This document shows positions 8,324-17,763 of a stretch of DNA of 64,000 nt, piece by piece. The DNA comes from an uncultured Bacteroides sp. GTDB taxonomy: Bacteria; Bacteroidota; Bacteroidia; Bacteroidales; Bacteroidaceae. The stretch is taken from contig NZ_CAJULN010000003.1 in the NCBI RefSeq assembly GCF_910586915.1, positions 1 through 64,000 of the forward strand, given 5' to 3'. A model generated the notes under the pieces. It saw only the letters and a program-made list of their open reading frames with translations, did not search any database and was not told the origin of the DNA. Both the position numbers and the translations under genes were made by a program. The stretch's first letter is position 1. Every line of letters begins with the position of its first letter.

Positions 8324-9076
8324 TTATTCGCCTACTTCTTTCTTAATCCAATCGTATCCCTTCTCTTCCAATTCCAAAGCAAGCTCCGGACCGGCTGTTT
8401 TCACGATGCGGCCTTTATAAAGCACGTGCACGATATCGGGTTTGATATAGTCGAGCAAACGTTGGTAGTGAGTGATGACAATGGTGCTTGTATCGGGCGT
8501 TTTCAGTTTGTTCACCCCTTCCGCCACGATGCGGAGTGCGTCGATATCGAGCCCGGAGTCTGTCTCGTCAAGAATGCTCAAACGGGGTTCGAGCATCGCC
8601 ATCTGAAAAATCTCGTTCCGTTTCTTCTCGCCACCGGAGAAACCTTCATTCACCGAGCGGTTAGCCAGTTTGTTATCCAGTTCGACAACGGCACGTTTCT
8701 CACGCATCAGCTTGAGGAATTCGCTGGCGGTCAGTGCGGGCAAGCCTTTGTATTTGCGTTGCTCATTGACAGCAGCACGCATAAAGTTGACCATACTCAC
8801 GCCCGGAATTTCCACCGGATACTGGAAACTAAGGAAGATTCCTTCGTGACTGCGGTCTTCGGGAGTGAGTTCCAACAGATTCTTTCCATAAAAAGTGACC
8901 GAACCTTTCGTTACCTCGAAAGCCGGATTACCTACCAGGACGGAAGAAAGCGTACTCTTGCCGGAACCGTTCGGCCCCATGATTGCGTGTACTTCGCCCG
9001 GCTTCACCGTCAGGTTGATACCTTTCAATATCTCTTTGCCATTGATGCTGGCATACAGGTCTTTTATTTCTAACAT
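8324..9076 (-). CDS. sufC: SufC, Fe-S assembly ATPase
   Basis: This is an ABC-type soluble ATPase of about 250 residues that energises the SufBCD scaffold. Walker A is GPNGSGKSTLSS, the signature is FSGGEKKRNE and Walker B is LSILDETDSGLD. The start was placed at 9076 (MLEIKDLYASINGKE), the usual family N-terminus. A frame-consistent ATG three codons upstream at 9085 is also possible. It lies 17 bp after sufB. Confidence 0.96.
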   Translation of the reverse strand: MLEIKDLYASINGKEILKGINLTVKPGEVHAIMGPNGSGKSTLSSVLVGNPAFEVTKGSVTFYGKNLLELTPEDRSHEGIFLSFQYPVEIPGVSMVNFMRAAVNEQRKYKGLPALTASEFLKLMREKRAVVELDNKLANRSVNEGFSGGEKKRNEIFQMAMLEPRLSILDETDSGLDIDALRIVAEGVNKLKTPDTSTIVITHYQRLLDYIKPDIVHVLYKGRIVKTAGPELALELEEKGYDWIKKEVGE

Positions 9077-9093
9077 AATTCTCAATTTTTAAT

Positions 9094-10554
9094 TTATCCT
9101 ACGCTTCCTTCCAACGAAATAGAGAGTAGCTTCTGCGCTTCCACCGCAAATTCCATCGGAAGTTTATTCAATACTTCTTTCGCATATCCGTTCACAATCA
9201 GTCCGATGGCATCCTCTGTGGGAATACCGCGCTGGTTGCAGTAGAATATCTGGTCTTCGCTGATTTTGCTTGTCGTCGCTTCGTGCTCCACTACGGCCGT
9301 CTCGTTGTGAATGTCCATATAGGGGAATGTATGCGCGCCACATTTATCCCCCAACAAGAGAGAGTCGCACTGGCTATAGTTGCGGGCGTTGTCCGCTTTC
9401 TCGGCCACACGCACCAAGCCGCGATAAGAGTTCTCGCTATGTCCGGCAGAGATACCCTTGCTCACAATGGTGCTGCGGGTGTTCTTGCCCAGATGAATCA
9501 TCTTCGTACCGGTGTCTGCCTGCTGATAGTTGTTTGTCACAGCTACGGAATAGAACTCTGCTGTGGAATTGTCTCCCGTCAGGATGCAGGAAGGATACTT
9601 CCAAGTGATTGCCGAACCGGTTTCCACTTGCGTCCACGACAGTTTGCTGTCCACTCCCTTGCAGTTGCCGCGCTTCGTTACAAAGTTGTACACACCGCCC
9701 TTGCCCTCGGCATCTCCCGGATACCAGTTCTGAACGGTACTGTATTTCACTTCGGCACGGTCGTGCACCACGATTTCCACAATAGCGGCGTGCAATTGGT
9801 TTTCGTCACGCATCGGTGCCGTACATCCCTCGAGGTAAGAGACATAAGAGTCGTCGTCCGCTACGATGAGCGTACGCTCAAACTGTCCCGTGTTGCGGGC
9901 GTTGATACGGAAATAGGTGGAAAGTTCCATCGGGCAGCGCACGCCTTTCGGGATATATACGAAGGAGCCGTCGGAGAACACGGCGGAGTTCAGTGCGGCG
10001 AAGAAATTGTCGCGGTAACCCACTACCGAACCCATGTACTTCTTCACCAAATCGGGGTGTTCGCGCACAGCTTCGCTGAACGAACAGAAAATGATTCCCT
10101 TCTCCATCAGTGTCTCCTTGAAGGTGGTCTTTACGGAAACGGAGTCCATCACGGCATCCACCGCCATTCCGCTAAGTGCCATCTGCTCTTCCAAAGGAAT
10201 TCCTAACTTATTGAAGGTTTTTATCAGTTCGGGGTCTACCTCCTCCATGCTCTTGGGTCCCTCTTTCTTCTTTGTCGGGTCGGCATAGTAGGAAATGGCC
10301 TGGTAATCAATTTCAGGAATACGGAGATGTGCCCAGGCAGGCATCTCCAGCGTCAGCCAATGGCGGTACGCTTTCAGGCGGAACTCCAACAGCCACTCGG
10401 GTTCGTTCTTTTTCGATGAAATCAAACGAATCACATCTTCATTGAGCCCGCGCTCAATGATGTCGGTATGCACCTCCGTGGTGAAGCCGTATTTGTACTT
10501 CTCCTGCGTCAGTTCCTTGACATATTTATTGGGTTCTTCTTGTTGCATCTTCAT
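9094..10554 (-). CDS. sufB: SufB, Fe-S cluster scaffold subunit
   Basis: This 486-residue protein is the core scaffold of the SUF complex. RCPMELSTYFRIN, LEGCTAPMRDENQLHAA and GHSENSYRGLV are family blocks, and DKCGAHTFPYMDI carries the conserved cluster-related Cys. Length matches SufB and exceeds SufD as expected. The start overlaps the 3' end of cvpA by 29 bp, so the two are probably translationally coupled. ATG codons at 10554 and 10548 are both possible. Confidence 0.96.
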   Translation of the reverse strand: MKMQQEEPNKYVKELTQEKYKYGFTTEVHTDIIERGLNEDVIRLISSKKNEPEWLLEFRLKAYRHWLTLEMPAWAHLRIPEIDYQAISYYADPTKKKEGPKSMEEVDPELIKTFNKLGIPLEEQMALSGMAVDAVMDSVSVKTTFKETLMEKGIIFCSFSEAVREHPDLVKKYMGSVVGYRDNFFAALNSAVFSDGSFVYIPKGVRCPMELSTYFRINARNTGQFERTLIVADDDSYVSYLEGCTAPMRDENQLHAAIVEIVVHDRAEVKYSTVQNWYPGDAEGKGGVYNFVTKRGNCKGVDSKLSWTQVETGSAITWKYPSCILTGDNSTAEFYSVAVTNNYQQADTGTKMIHLGKNTRSTIVSKGISAGHSENSYRGLVRVAEKADNARNYSQCDSLLLGDKCGAHTFPYMDIHNETAVVEHEATTSKISEDQIFYCNQRGIPTEDAIGLIVNGYAKEVLNKLPMEFAVEAQKLLSISLEGSVG

Positions 10555-11056
10555 TCTCTAATATATATTGTTGCGTCATATTCTTTGCGACAGGGAAAAA
10601 TATCCCCGCAAACGTTTCCATCGGATAATATAACAAAGATTCCTCCTTTTTTGTTGCACCGATTAACTTATTATCGCTATCGACAAACTCGATTGCACCA
10701 ATCACCACACTTGTCAGCAGCAGGTATTTGAGTGCTCCGAGCCCGCTTCCCAGCCAACGGTTCAGCCAGTTGAGCGAGATGGCTTCCATTGCCTTTGTGA
10801 GCAGCGAAGCAGCCAGCACGAAAATCAGCGGAACGGCAATCCAAATCATCACAAAAGCCAATATCTGCGCAACGGTCATCGAATCGGTTAGTGTGGGGCA
10901 AAGTTTCGTCGCCAAAGAGGCATACAGGGTTTTCGCCGCCACCAGCCCGGCTATCAGTCCCAAGATAGAAGCCAACTGGCGAAGGAAGCCTTTGATGAAA
11001 CCCGCTATCGCCCCTGCACCTATAACAATAAGGATGATGATGTCGATTGTTGCCAT
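10526..11056 (-). CDS. cvpA: CvpA family inner-membrane protein
   Basis: This 176-residue protein has four predicted membrane segments. The CvpA signature near the N-terminus is DIIILIVIGAGAIAGFIKGFLRQL, of which the GFIKGFLRQ part is most diagnostic. A second conserved region is LNRWLGSGLGALKYLL. In enterobacteria CvpA is linked to colicin V export and envelope homeostasis; the role in Bacteroides is unknown. It lies between infB (111 bp upstream, with a long hairpin between them) and sufB (29-bp overlap). Confidence 0.9.
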   Translation of the reverse strand: MATIDIIILIVIGAGAIAGFIKGFLRQLASILGLIAGLVAAKTLYASLATKLCPTLTDSMTVAQILAFVMIWIAVPLIFVLAASLLTKAMEAISLNWLNRWLGSGLGALKYLLLTSVVIGAIEFVDSDNKLIGATKKEESLLYYPMETFAGIFFPVAKNMTQQYILENEDATRRTQ

Positions 11057-11079
11057 ATGATTTTGCTTTATTATACAAT

Positions 11080-11147
11080 TCAGGCACGGATTTCACGTAC
11101 TCACGGATTTATTAAAGAACCGTGAAATCCGCGTAATCCGTGCCTGA
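11080..11147. repeat. long intergenic hairpin between infB and cvpA
   Basis: TCAGGCACGGATT at 11080-11092 is exactly inverted at 11135-11147. Inside it CACGG (11102-11106) pairs with CCGTG (11120-11124). An alternative pairing joins CGGATTTCACG (11087-11097) with CGTGAAATCCG (11121-11131). No T run follows. The reverse complement of the right arm resembles the left arm of the hairpin at 20615-20696 (shared ACGGNTTACNCG and ATTTCNCGGTT blocks), so both belong to one intergenic repeat family. Confidence 0.75.
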
Positions 11148-11167
11148 TATCGATTCAGCACTGCTTA

Positions 11168-14100
11168 TTACAATGTCTGTTTTACTTCAATCTCTTCGAA
11201 TGTCTCAATGATATCGCCTATCTTCATGTCGTTGCAGTTCACCAGACTGATACCGCACTCGAAGTTTGTACCTACTTCCTTCACATCGTCCTTGAAGCGT
11301 TTCAAAGCATTGATGTTTCCGGTGAAGATAACGATGCCATCGCGGATGAGACGAGCCTTGTCGCTGCGTTTCACCTTTCCAGTCTTCACCATCGCACCGG
11401 CGACAAGTCCCACCTTCGTGATGTTGAACACTTCGCGGATTTCGATGGTGGCAGTCACCTGCTCTTTCACTTCCGGCGCCAGCATTCCTTCCATAGCAGA
11501 CTTCACCTCTTCGATTGCGTCGTAGATGACAGAGTACTTGCGGATATCGACACCTTCCTGTTCGGCCATCTTGGCAGCAGCACCCGAAGGACGTACCTGG
11601 AATCCGACGATAATCGCATCCGAAGCGGCAGCCAAAGAGACATCCGATTCGGAGATGGCTCCCACGCCCTTATGGATTACATTTACCTGGATTTGTTCGG
11701 TAGAGAGCTTAATCAGCGAGTCGCTCAACGCTTCGACAGAGCCGTCCACATCACCCTTGACGATGACGTTCAATTCCTGGAAGTTGCCCAAAGCGATACG
11801 GCGTCCCAGCTCGTCCAAAGTAAGGATTTTCTGCGTACGCAAGCCTTGCTCGCGTGCCAACTGTTCGCGTTTGTTGGTGATTTCGCGGGCTTCCTGGTCT
11901 GTTTCCACCACGTGGAATGTATCGCCGGCGGCAGGAGCGCCGTTCAGTCCGAGAATCAAGGCAGGTTCGGCAGGGCCGGCTTCCTTGATGCGCTGGTTGC
12001 GTTCGTTGAACATCGCCTTCACACGTCCGTAGCTTGTGCCTGCCAGCACGATGTCGCCCACCTTCAAAGTACCGTTGGATACCAGTACGGTAGCTACATA
12101 TCCGCGGCCCTTATCCAATGAAGACTCGATGATGGAACCCGTAGCGTTGCGGTTGGGGTTTGCCTTCAGCTCAAGCATTTCGGCTTCGAGCAATACCTTT
12201 TCCAGCAAATCTTCTACGCCCATACCTTTCTTGGCCGAAATATCTTGCGACTGGTACTTGCCGCCCCATTCTTCGACGAGGTAATTCATGGCAGCCAGTT
12301 CTTCTTTTATCTTATCGGGATTTGCAGTCGGCTTATCCACCTTATTGATGGCAAAGACGATGGGTACGCCTGCCGCCACCGCATGGTTGATAGCCTCCTT
12401 CGTCTGCGGCATCACATTGTCGTCGGCAGCAACGATAATGATGGCAATATCGGTTACCTTCGCACCACGGGCACGCATGGCGGTAAACGCTTCGTGACCC
12501 GGAGTATCGAGGAACGTGATGCGACGGCCGTCTTCCAGTTTCACATTGTATGCACCGATGTGCTGTGTGATACCACCCGCTTCACCGGCAATCACGTTTG
12601 CCTTGCGGATGTAGTCGAGCAACGATGTCTTACCGTGGTCGACGTGACCCATCACCGTTACAATCGGAGCACGCGGCAGCAAGTCTTCCGGCGCGTCTTC
12701 TTCCTCAACAATGGCCTGTGCCACTTCCGCACTTACGTATTCGGTCTTGAATCCGAACTCCTCGGCTACCAGATTAATGGTTTCCGCGTCGAGACGCTGG
12801 TTGATGGACACCATGATACCGATGCTCATACAAGTGGCGATAACCTGGTTGACAGAGATGTCCATCATCGTAGCCAGCTCGTTGGCGGTTACGAATTCGG
12901 TCAGTTTCAATATCTTGCTTTCTGCCATTTCCTGATCTTCCAGTTCCTGCATACGGTTGGATACCATTTCGCGTTTTTCCTTACGGTATTTGGAGGCTTT
13001 GTTCTTGCCTTTGGTTGTGAGGCGTGCAAGTGTTTCCTTTACCTGCTTAGCTACGTCTTCCTCGCTCACCTCCTGCTTGATAACCGGCTTCTTGAAGCGG
13101 TCTTTGTTGTTGTTTCTGCGATTGTTATTGTTTCCGCCGCCGTTGTTTCCGCCGTTGCCGCCTTTGCCTTGTCCGTTGGGGCGTGCGAAACCGGAAGAGG
13201 CCACGTTGTTCACGTCCACCTTCTCCTTGTTGATGCGGTTGCGTTTCTTCTTATTGGCAGCAGCATCGGTGTTCTCTTTCGCTCCGCCTTTCTGCTGTTT
13301 GGAGTCATCCCGGCGAATCTCCTTGATGATGGCTTCTTTCATCTGTTTCTTCTGGTCCTGGCGGATTTTCTCCTTCTCCTCGCGTTCGCGGCGTTTCTCT
13401 TCCTTCGATTTCTTCTTAGGACGGGTGGACTGGTTCAACGCAGCCAAGTCTATCTGGCCGATTACATTGATTTTCGCCCCCAACTCCGGCTGGCGGATTT
13501 TGAATACTTCATCGTTTTTGGAAGCCTCTTTCTCAGCCGGTACTTCCGGTGTGGCTTTCGCAGTACTTTCTTCTCTATTATGTTCTTCCGTCTTCACAGG
13601 TGTTACTTCTACCTTCGGCTGTTCTTTCATCACTTCTTCCACTACTTTTTCCACCTCTGCCGGTTGCTTTTCGGCAGCAGGCTCCGGTTGTTTCACGTTC
13701 TCAGGCTGTTTTGCCGGCGCGGGTTGCTTGTCAGCTTCGGGCTGCGCCGCAGCCGGTTGGGGCTGAGCGGGTGTTGCCGTCTCTTGCACCTTCACTTCCG
13801 GTTCGTTCTTTATTTCGGGTTTCACAACGGGGCGTTCTGCAACCGTTTCTTTCTTCGGCTCCGGTTCGTTTTCGACCTTCTCGGTTTTCCGGCCGTTCAA
13901 ATTATTTAAGTCAATTTTTCCGACAGGTTTAAACTTCGGACGTACATCCTCGGGGACGACTGTCTTAATCACATCTTCCGACTTCGGTTTTTCGGGCTGC
14001 TTCTCGAAGCCTTCGATTGAAACCGATGCCTTATTACGTTCCTTATTCTGACGTTCCTGGATGAAACGCTCCGATTCAAGTCTAAGGTTCTTGTCCGTAC

Positions 14101-14251
14101 TAAACTCTTTTACGAGTATAGCGTACTGCTCCTCGCTAATTTTGGTATTAGGATTAGCCTCAACGGTATACCCTTTCTTTTGCAGGAACTCAACAACCGT
14201 TGCGATGCCTACATTCAAATCTCTTGTAACTTTGTTTAACCTTATCGTCAT
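11168..14251 (-). CDS. infB: translation initiation factor IF-2
   Basis: This 1027-residue GTPase brings fMet-tRNA to the 30S subunit and promotes subunit joining. An N-terminal IF2_N helix region (TIRLNKVTRDLNVGIATVVE) is followed by a long low-complexity linker rich in P, A, E, Q and K, ending in N/G/R-rich repeats near residue 370. A second IF2_N domain comes next. The G domain has GHVDHGKTS from Gly535, DTPGHEAF and NKVDKP. The IF2-specific C-terminal domains are complete. The long acidic/proline linker is common in Bacteroidetes. It lies 56 bp after nusA in the classic rimP-nusA-infB order. Confidence 0.98.
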   Translation of the reverse strand: MTIRLNKVTRDLNVGIATVVEFLQKKGYTVEANPNTKISEEQYAILVKEFSTDKNLRLESERFIQERQNKERNKASVSIEGFEKQPEKPKSEDVIKTVVPEDVRPKFKPVGKIDLNNLNGRKTEKVENEPEPKKETVAERPVVKPEIKNEPEVKVQETATPAQPQPAAAQPEADKQPAPAKQPENVKQPEPAAEKQPAEVEKVVEEVMKEQPKVEVTPVKTEEHNREESTAKATPEVPAEKEASKNDEVFKIRQPELGAKINVIGQIDLAALNQSTRPKKKSKEEKRREREEKEKIRQDQKKQMKEAIIKEIRRDDSKQQKGGAKENTDAAANKKKRNRINKEKVDVNNVASSGFARPNGQGKGGNGGNNGGGNNNNRRNNNKDRFKKPVIKQEVSEEDVAKQVKETLARLTTKGKNKASKYRKEKREMVSNRMQELEDQEMAESKILKLTEFVTANELATMMDISVNQVIATCMSIGIMVSINQRLDAETINLVAEEFGFKTEYVSAEVAQAIVEEEDAPEDLLPRAPIVTVMGHVDHGKTSLLDYIRKANVIAGEAGGITQHIGAYNVKLEDGRRITFLDTPGHEAFTAMRARGAKVTDIAIIIVAADDNVMPQTKEAINHAVAAGVPIVFAINKVDKPTANPDKIKEELAAMNYLVEEWGGKYQSQDISAKKGMGVEDLLEKVLLEAEMLELKANPNRNATGSIIESSLDKGRGYVATVLVSNGTLKVGDIVLAGTSYGRVKAMFNERNQRIKEAGPAEPALILGLNGAPAAGDTFHVVETDQEAREITNKREQLAREQGLRTQKILTLDELGRRIALGNFQELNVIVKGDVDGSVEALSDSLIKLSTEQIQVNVIHKGVGAISESDVSLAAASDAIIVGFQVRPSGAAAKMAEQEGVDIRKYSVIYDAIEEVKSAMEGMLAPEVKEQVTATIEIREVFNITKVGLVAGAMVKTGKVKRSDKARLIRDGIVIFTGNINALKRFKDDVKEVGTNFECGISLVNCNDMKIGDIIETFEEIEVKQTL

Positions 14252-14307
14252 ATTTAAAATTTAATGAATAAATGGAGCGAAGAAAAACTCAAGTGCAACC
14301 CGTCGGG

Positions 14308-15597
14308 TTACTCTTGTTCCGGTTGCGGTGCTTGTGCCGGTTCTTCTTCAAACTCCGATTTCAAAATGCGTATTACCTCGTCCACTGTCTCTTCTTCCAG
14401 GTCCGTTTTTTCAATCAGCATCTCACGAGGAGCATTCAATACGGACTTCGCCGTATCGATGCCGATGGCTTTGATTGCATCAATCACCCATCCGTCGATT
14501 TCGTCTCTGAACTCGTCGAGATAGATGTCTTCATCGCCTACGTTTTCATCCAATTCACGGAACACGTCGATAGTGTACTCAGTCAACATACTGGCGAGTT
14601 TGATGTTCAAACCGCCTTTACCGATAGCCAGCGACACTTCTTCCGGTTTGAGGAACACTTCCGCCTTCTTCTCTTCCTCGTTGAGACGGATGGAAGAGAC
14701 TCTTGCCGGGCTCAGAGCGCGCTGTATAAACAATGAAATGTTCGACGTATAGTTGATTACGTCGATATTTTCATTGCGAAGTTCGCGTACGATGCCATGA
14801 ATACGGCTTCCCTTCACACCTACGCAGGCTCCTACGGGGTCGATTCTGTCATCGTATGATTCCACTGCAATCTTGGCGCGTTCGCCGGGGATGCGTGCAA
14901 TCTTCTTGATGGTAATGAGTCCATCGTTGATTTCGGGTACTTCCATCTCAAAGAGACGTTGGAGGAAAACGGGAGAAGTACGCGACAGGATAATCTTCGG
15001 ATTATTGTTCTTGTTGTCTACGCGGGCAACTACTGCACGTGCCGTTTCGCCTTTGCGGTAGAAATCGCTCGGTATCTGTTCGGTCTTGGGCAGCAGCAGT
15101 TCGTTTCCTTCATCGTCGAGAAGCAACATTTCCTTTTTCCAGATTTGATAAACTTCCGCATTGATGATGGTACCTACCTTATCTATATATTTATTATAAA
15201 TACTGTCTTTTTCAAGTTCGAGAATCTTGGAAGCCAATGTCTGGCGAAGATTCAGGATGGCGCGGCGGCCGAATTTGGCAAAGATAACTTCGTCGGTCAC
15301 CTCTTCGCCCTCTTCGTAGGAAGCATCGATTTTCTGTGCTTCGCTCAGCGAAATCTGCATATTCGGATTTGTCAAATCCTCATCGGCCACAACTTCGCGG
15401 TTACGCCATATTTCGAAGTCGCCCTTGTCGGGGTTCACGATTACGTCGTAATTTTCATCGGTGCCAAACATTTTCGCGATAACGCTACGGAACGACTCTT
15501 CGAGTACGCTTACCATCGTCGTTCTATCGATATTCTTCAGTTCCTTAAATTCCGAAAATGTATCAATCAAGCTGATTGTTTCTTCTTTTTTGGCCAT
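14308..15597 (-). CDS. nusA: transcription termination/antitermination factor NusA
   Basis: This 429-residue RNA-polymerase-binding protein modulates pausing and termination. The N-terminal domain starts ISLIDTFSEFKELKNIDRTT. An S1 domain (near residues 130-200) and two KH domains follow, including GACVGVKGSRIHGIVRELRNE and AIGKGGLNIKLA. The C-terminus is short and acidic (ends EEEPAQAPQPEQE) and lacks the extra acidic repeats of E. coli NusA, which is usual outside gammaproteobacteria. It is separated from rimP by only two bases. Confidence 0.97.
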   Translation of the reverse strand: MAKKEETISLIDTFSEFKELKNIDRTTMVSVLEESFRSVIAKMFGTDENYDVIVNPDKGDFEIWRNREVVADEDLTNPNMQISLSEAQKIDASYEEGEEVTDEVIFAKFGRRAILNLRQTLASKILELEKDSIYNKYIDKVGTIINAEVYQIWKKEMLLLDDEGNELLLPKTEQIPSDFYRKGETARAVVARVDNKNNNPKIILSRTSPVFLQRLFEMEVPEINDGLITIKKIARIPGERAKIAVESYDDRIDPVGACVGVKGSRIHGIVRELRNENIDVINYTSNISLFIQRALSPARVSSIRLNEEEKKAEVFLKPEEVSLAIGKGGLNIKLASMLTEYTIDVFRELDENVGDEDIYLDEFRDEIDGWVIDAIKAIGIDTAKSVLNAPREMLIEKTDLEEETVDEVIRILKSEFEEEPAQAPQPEQE

Positions 15598-15599
15598 AA

Positions 15600-16067
15600 C
15601 TATTTAAAGCTAATTAAGTATTTAGTATATTTTATTTGCTCATAAGTGAAGGTTTCGTCCTCTTCTACCAGTTTCGGACGCTTTTCCCCTTCCATTTTTA
15701 CTTTCTTCTGCACGGACACGGTGAATTTCTCTTCGTCGGCGCTTTTCAGCGTGCCGGCGAGTTTCTGTCCGCCTTTGGTCAGCACTTCCACTTCTTGTCC
15801 GATGTGAATGTAATACTGTTGCAGCACTTTAAAGGGTTGCCCGATGCCGGCCGACCCTACTTCCAGTTCATAATCTTCCTCTTCGCGGTTGAGCCTTGAT
15901 TCTATGTAGCGGCTAAGCTCCACACAATCTTCAATCCAAACCCCTTCTGCATGGTCTATTTCGACCACAATCTTGTCGTCCGGGCTTACGGTCACTTCTA
16001 CCAAAAAGTAGTCTTTACCTTCGAGCCACTCTTCTACAATCTGACAAACAGTTTTCTTTTCTATCAT
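15600..16067 (-). CDS. rimP: ribosome maturation factor RimP
   Basis: This 155-residue cytoplasmic factor helps 30S assembly. The two-domain RimP pattern is visible: VEITHAEGV-like KIVVEIDHAEGVWIEDCVELSRYIES, then YELEVGSAGIGQPFKVLQQYY (the conserved E(V)GSxGxxxP-type loop), then an Sm-like C-terminal half. It is the first gene of the rimP-nusA-infB operon and has a good Bacteroides promoter upstream. Confidence 0.95.
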   Translation of the reverse strand: MIEKKTVCQIVEEWLEGKDYFLVEVTVSPDDKIVVEIDHAEGVWIEDCVELSRYIESRLNREEEDYELEVGSAGIGQPFKVLQQYYIHIGQEVEVLTKGGQKLAGTLKSADEEKFTVSVQKKVKMEGEKRPKLVEEDETFTYEQIKYTKYLISFK

Positions 16068-16134
16068 TTATTAACTATATAAGAACAAAAAAAGGAGCTT
16101 AATCGCCCCTCCACCTTTCATCCGTTTCCGCTTG

Positions 16135-16166
16135 CAAAGATATAAATAATATGTTCGACAACAAAA
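16135..16166 (-). promoter_or_regulatory. promoter of the rimP-nusA-infB-cvpA-suf run
   Basis: The minus strand reads TTTTG, 19 bp, TATCTTTG, matching the Bacteroides primary-sigma consensus in sequence and spacing. The -7 box is at 16135-16142 and the -33 box at 16162-16166. The rimP ATG is about 68 bases downstream. Confidence 0.75.
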
Positions 16167-16239
16167 CATTAAAGAAAAAAAGTATGAATTAACAATCATA
16201 TCTTCGTATCTTTACACCGTAATTAAAAAAACAGGCACT

Positions 16240-16635
16240 ATGGCACATCGTCTCAATACCAACAAGCAGTTTATGTTAGGAAACGGAATCCTGGCTTTTG
16301 CGGTCATCTTCGTGGTGGTTATTTTCGTCTATATGAGTATGCGTCTGCAAAGGGAGAAGCAGCAGGAGCGTCACTTTATCGAGACTTATACCATCAGTCT
16401 GGTCAAGGGATTTGCCGGCGACTCCATCTCGCTGTTTGTCAACGACAGCCTTGTAGCCAGCAAGGCGATGCAGGAAGAGCCTTATACCGTAGAGGTGGCG
16501 CGCTTTGCCGAACAGAGCGCCCTGCTGATTGTAGACAACTGGACGGAACTGGTATCGACTTTCGACCTCAGCGAAAGAGGAGGAACTTACCGGTTTGAGA
16601 AAGAGGCGGACGGGATTAAGCAGTTGGCCAAATAA
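16240..16635 (+). CDS. small membrane-anchored hypothetical protein
   Basis: This 131-residue protein was not assigned to a named family. One strong membrane segment (about residues 14-34, GILAFAVIFVVVIFVYMSM) is followed by charged KQQERHF. The remaining 90 residues look like a small soluble domain, with VNDSLVASKAMQEEPYTVEV and LLIVDNWTELVSTFDLS. An orientation with the C-terminus in the periplasm is plausible but not shown. It is divergent from rimP and convergent with the metallopeptidase gene. The ATG at 16240 is the only good start. Confidence 0.75.
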   Translation: MAHRLNTNKQFMLGNGILAFAVIFVVVIFVYMSMRLQREKQQERHFIETYTISLVKGFAGDSISLFVNDSLVASKAMQEEPYTVEVARFAEQSALLIVDNWTELVSTFDLSERGGTYRFEKEADGIKQLAK

Positions 16636-16676
16636 CGGACCGAGACACGGGCAGCGGCTACCTTTATCAGATGCCT

Positions 16677-17378
16677 TTACAGTTCCGTCCGAAACGTCTT
16701 CAGTTCCTCGCGCAAGGCAAGCGCTTTTCCTTCCGTCAGCCGGTTGAGCAACGCCCAGAAGCGCTCGCTATGATTCATTTCGCGAGTGTGGCACAATTCG
16801 TGCAAAAGCACATAATCAATCAGATGCGCGGGAAGCAACAGGAGATAATAAGACAAATTGATGCTTTTGCGTGCCGAACAGCTTCCCCATCTTCCCTGGC
16901 TGGCGTTTATTTTCACCTCCGCATAAGCCAGTCCGCTTTGCTTTGACAAACGCTCCAGGCGGGGCGGCAGGATATGCTTTGCGTTCCACCGCAACGATTC
17001 GCCGATGACTTTACGGAGCCAATGCTGCAAATGCTCGTCGGCAAAGTCGGTAGCCGGCGGACAGACGATTTGCATAAAGCCCAGCCGGCTATTTGCCAAG
17101 AACTGCCGCTTCTCGCCGGCTATCAGCGACAGTTTGAAAAACTCCGCATCAATCCGATAATCCAAATCTATCAACGGGCGGCTCAAACGGAGGCGGGAAG
17201 CCGACAACTTGCCGCGCAACTCCTCAATAGCCTGCCTTACCGCCTTCATCGTCGTGCCGGGCGGAACGGAGACATAAATCGCATCACTCTTGGTACGAAA
17301 GACCAAGTTTTTGGCACGCACATTCACACGCACCACCAGTCGCCCCAACTCTGCATCTTCCATCATTACTTCTTTCAT
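16677..17378 (-). CDS. YgjP/WLM-type zinc metallopeptidase (DUF45)
   Basis: This protein of about 233 residues belongs to the DUF45 (YgjP-like, SprT-related) metallopeptidases. The zinc motif is HELCHTREMNHSERFW near the C-terminus, with HExxH read as HELCH and a third ligand His in NHS. RWGSCSARKSINLSYYLLLLP just before it is the other family signature. The start was set at the ATG at 17378 (MKEVMMEDAELG). A longer frame to 17471 would add 31 residues lacking family similarity. Substrate unknown. Confidence 0.88.
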   Translation of the reverse strand: MKEVMMEDAELGRLVVRVNVRAKNLVFRTKSDAIYVSVPPGTTMKAVRQAIEELRGKLSASRLRLSRPLIDLDYRIDAEFFKLSLIAGEKRQFLANSRLGFMQIVCPPATDFADEHLQHWLRKVIGESLRWNAKHILPPRLERLSKQSGLAYAEVKINASQGRWGSCSARKSINLSYYLLLLPAHLIDYVLLHELCHTREMNHSERFWALLNRLTEGKALALREELKTFRTEL

Positions 17379-17530
17379 CCTAAATAGCTTTACAATGAGC
17401 ACAAAAGTAATAAAAAAAGCCGGTTCCGTCCGAGAAATCCCGGCCCGCTTTACGACGTCCGTCTGCGGCAAGGGAAGAACTGACGGCGAATTGCCTACGG
17501 TTTCGTGCTCCGTTGCCTAAGGACTATCGG

Positions 17531-17660
17531 TTTTCTTGCTACAATCTATTCGTCTGACTATAGTTGAAGTTGCGTCTGACTATAGTAACCTTTTCGTCTG
17601 ACTATAGTCAGACGAAAGAAACACTATAGTCAGACGAATAGATTTTAGTAAGAAAACCGG
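17531..17660. repeat. 22-bp-phased palindromic array B (CTATAG cores)
   Basis: Four CTATAG cores lie at 17558, 17580, 17602 and 17624, exactly 22 bp apart. Units 1 and 2 carry a left arm CGTCTGA. Unit 3 is the full 20-bp palindrome CGTCTGACTATAGTCAGACG, and unit 4 carries only the right arm. Outside the cores, TTTTCTT...ATCTATTCG (from about 17531) is inverted at 17637-17657 with few differences, two of which would be G-U pairs in plus-strand RNA. Same lattice and core as array A, different arms. Confidence 0.82.
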
Positions 17661-17763
17661 TAGAGCGTCGCATGGCAACCGACAAGCCGTCGCAAGAAAA
17701 AGATTAGATGTATAGAGCGCTATGTAGAGCTCATTTAATTGATGTTAAAATTCGCTTCGAAGA

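Noticed and set aside
12245..13909. 554-codon plus-strand frame opposite infB
   Set aside because: Shadow of the low-complexity infB linker; composition (F, H, L, R rich) is not protein-like in a family sense.
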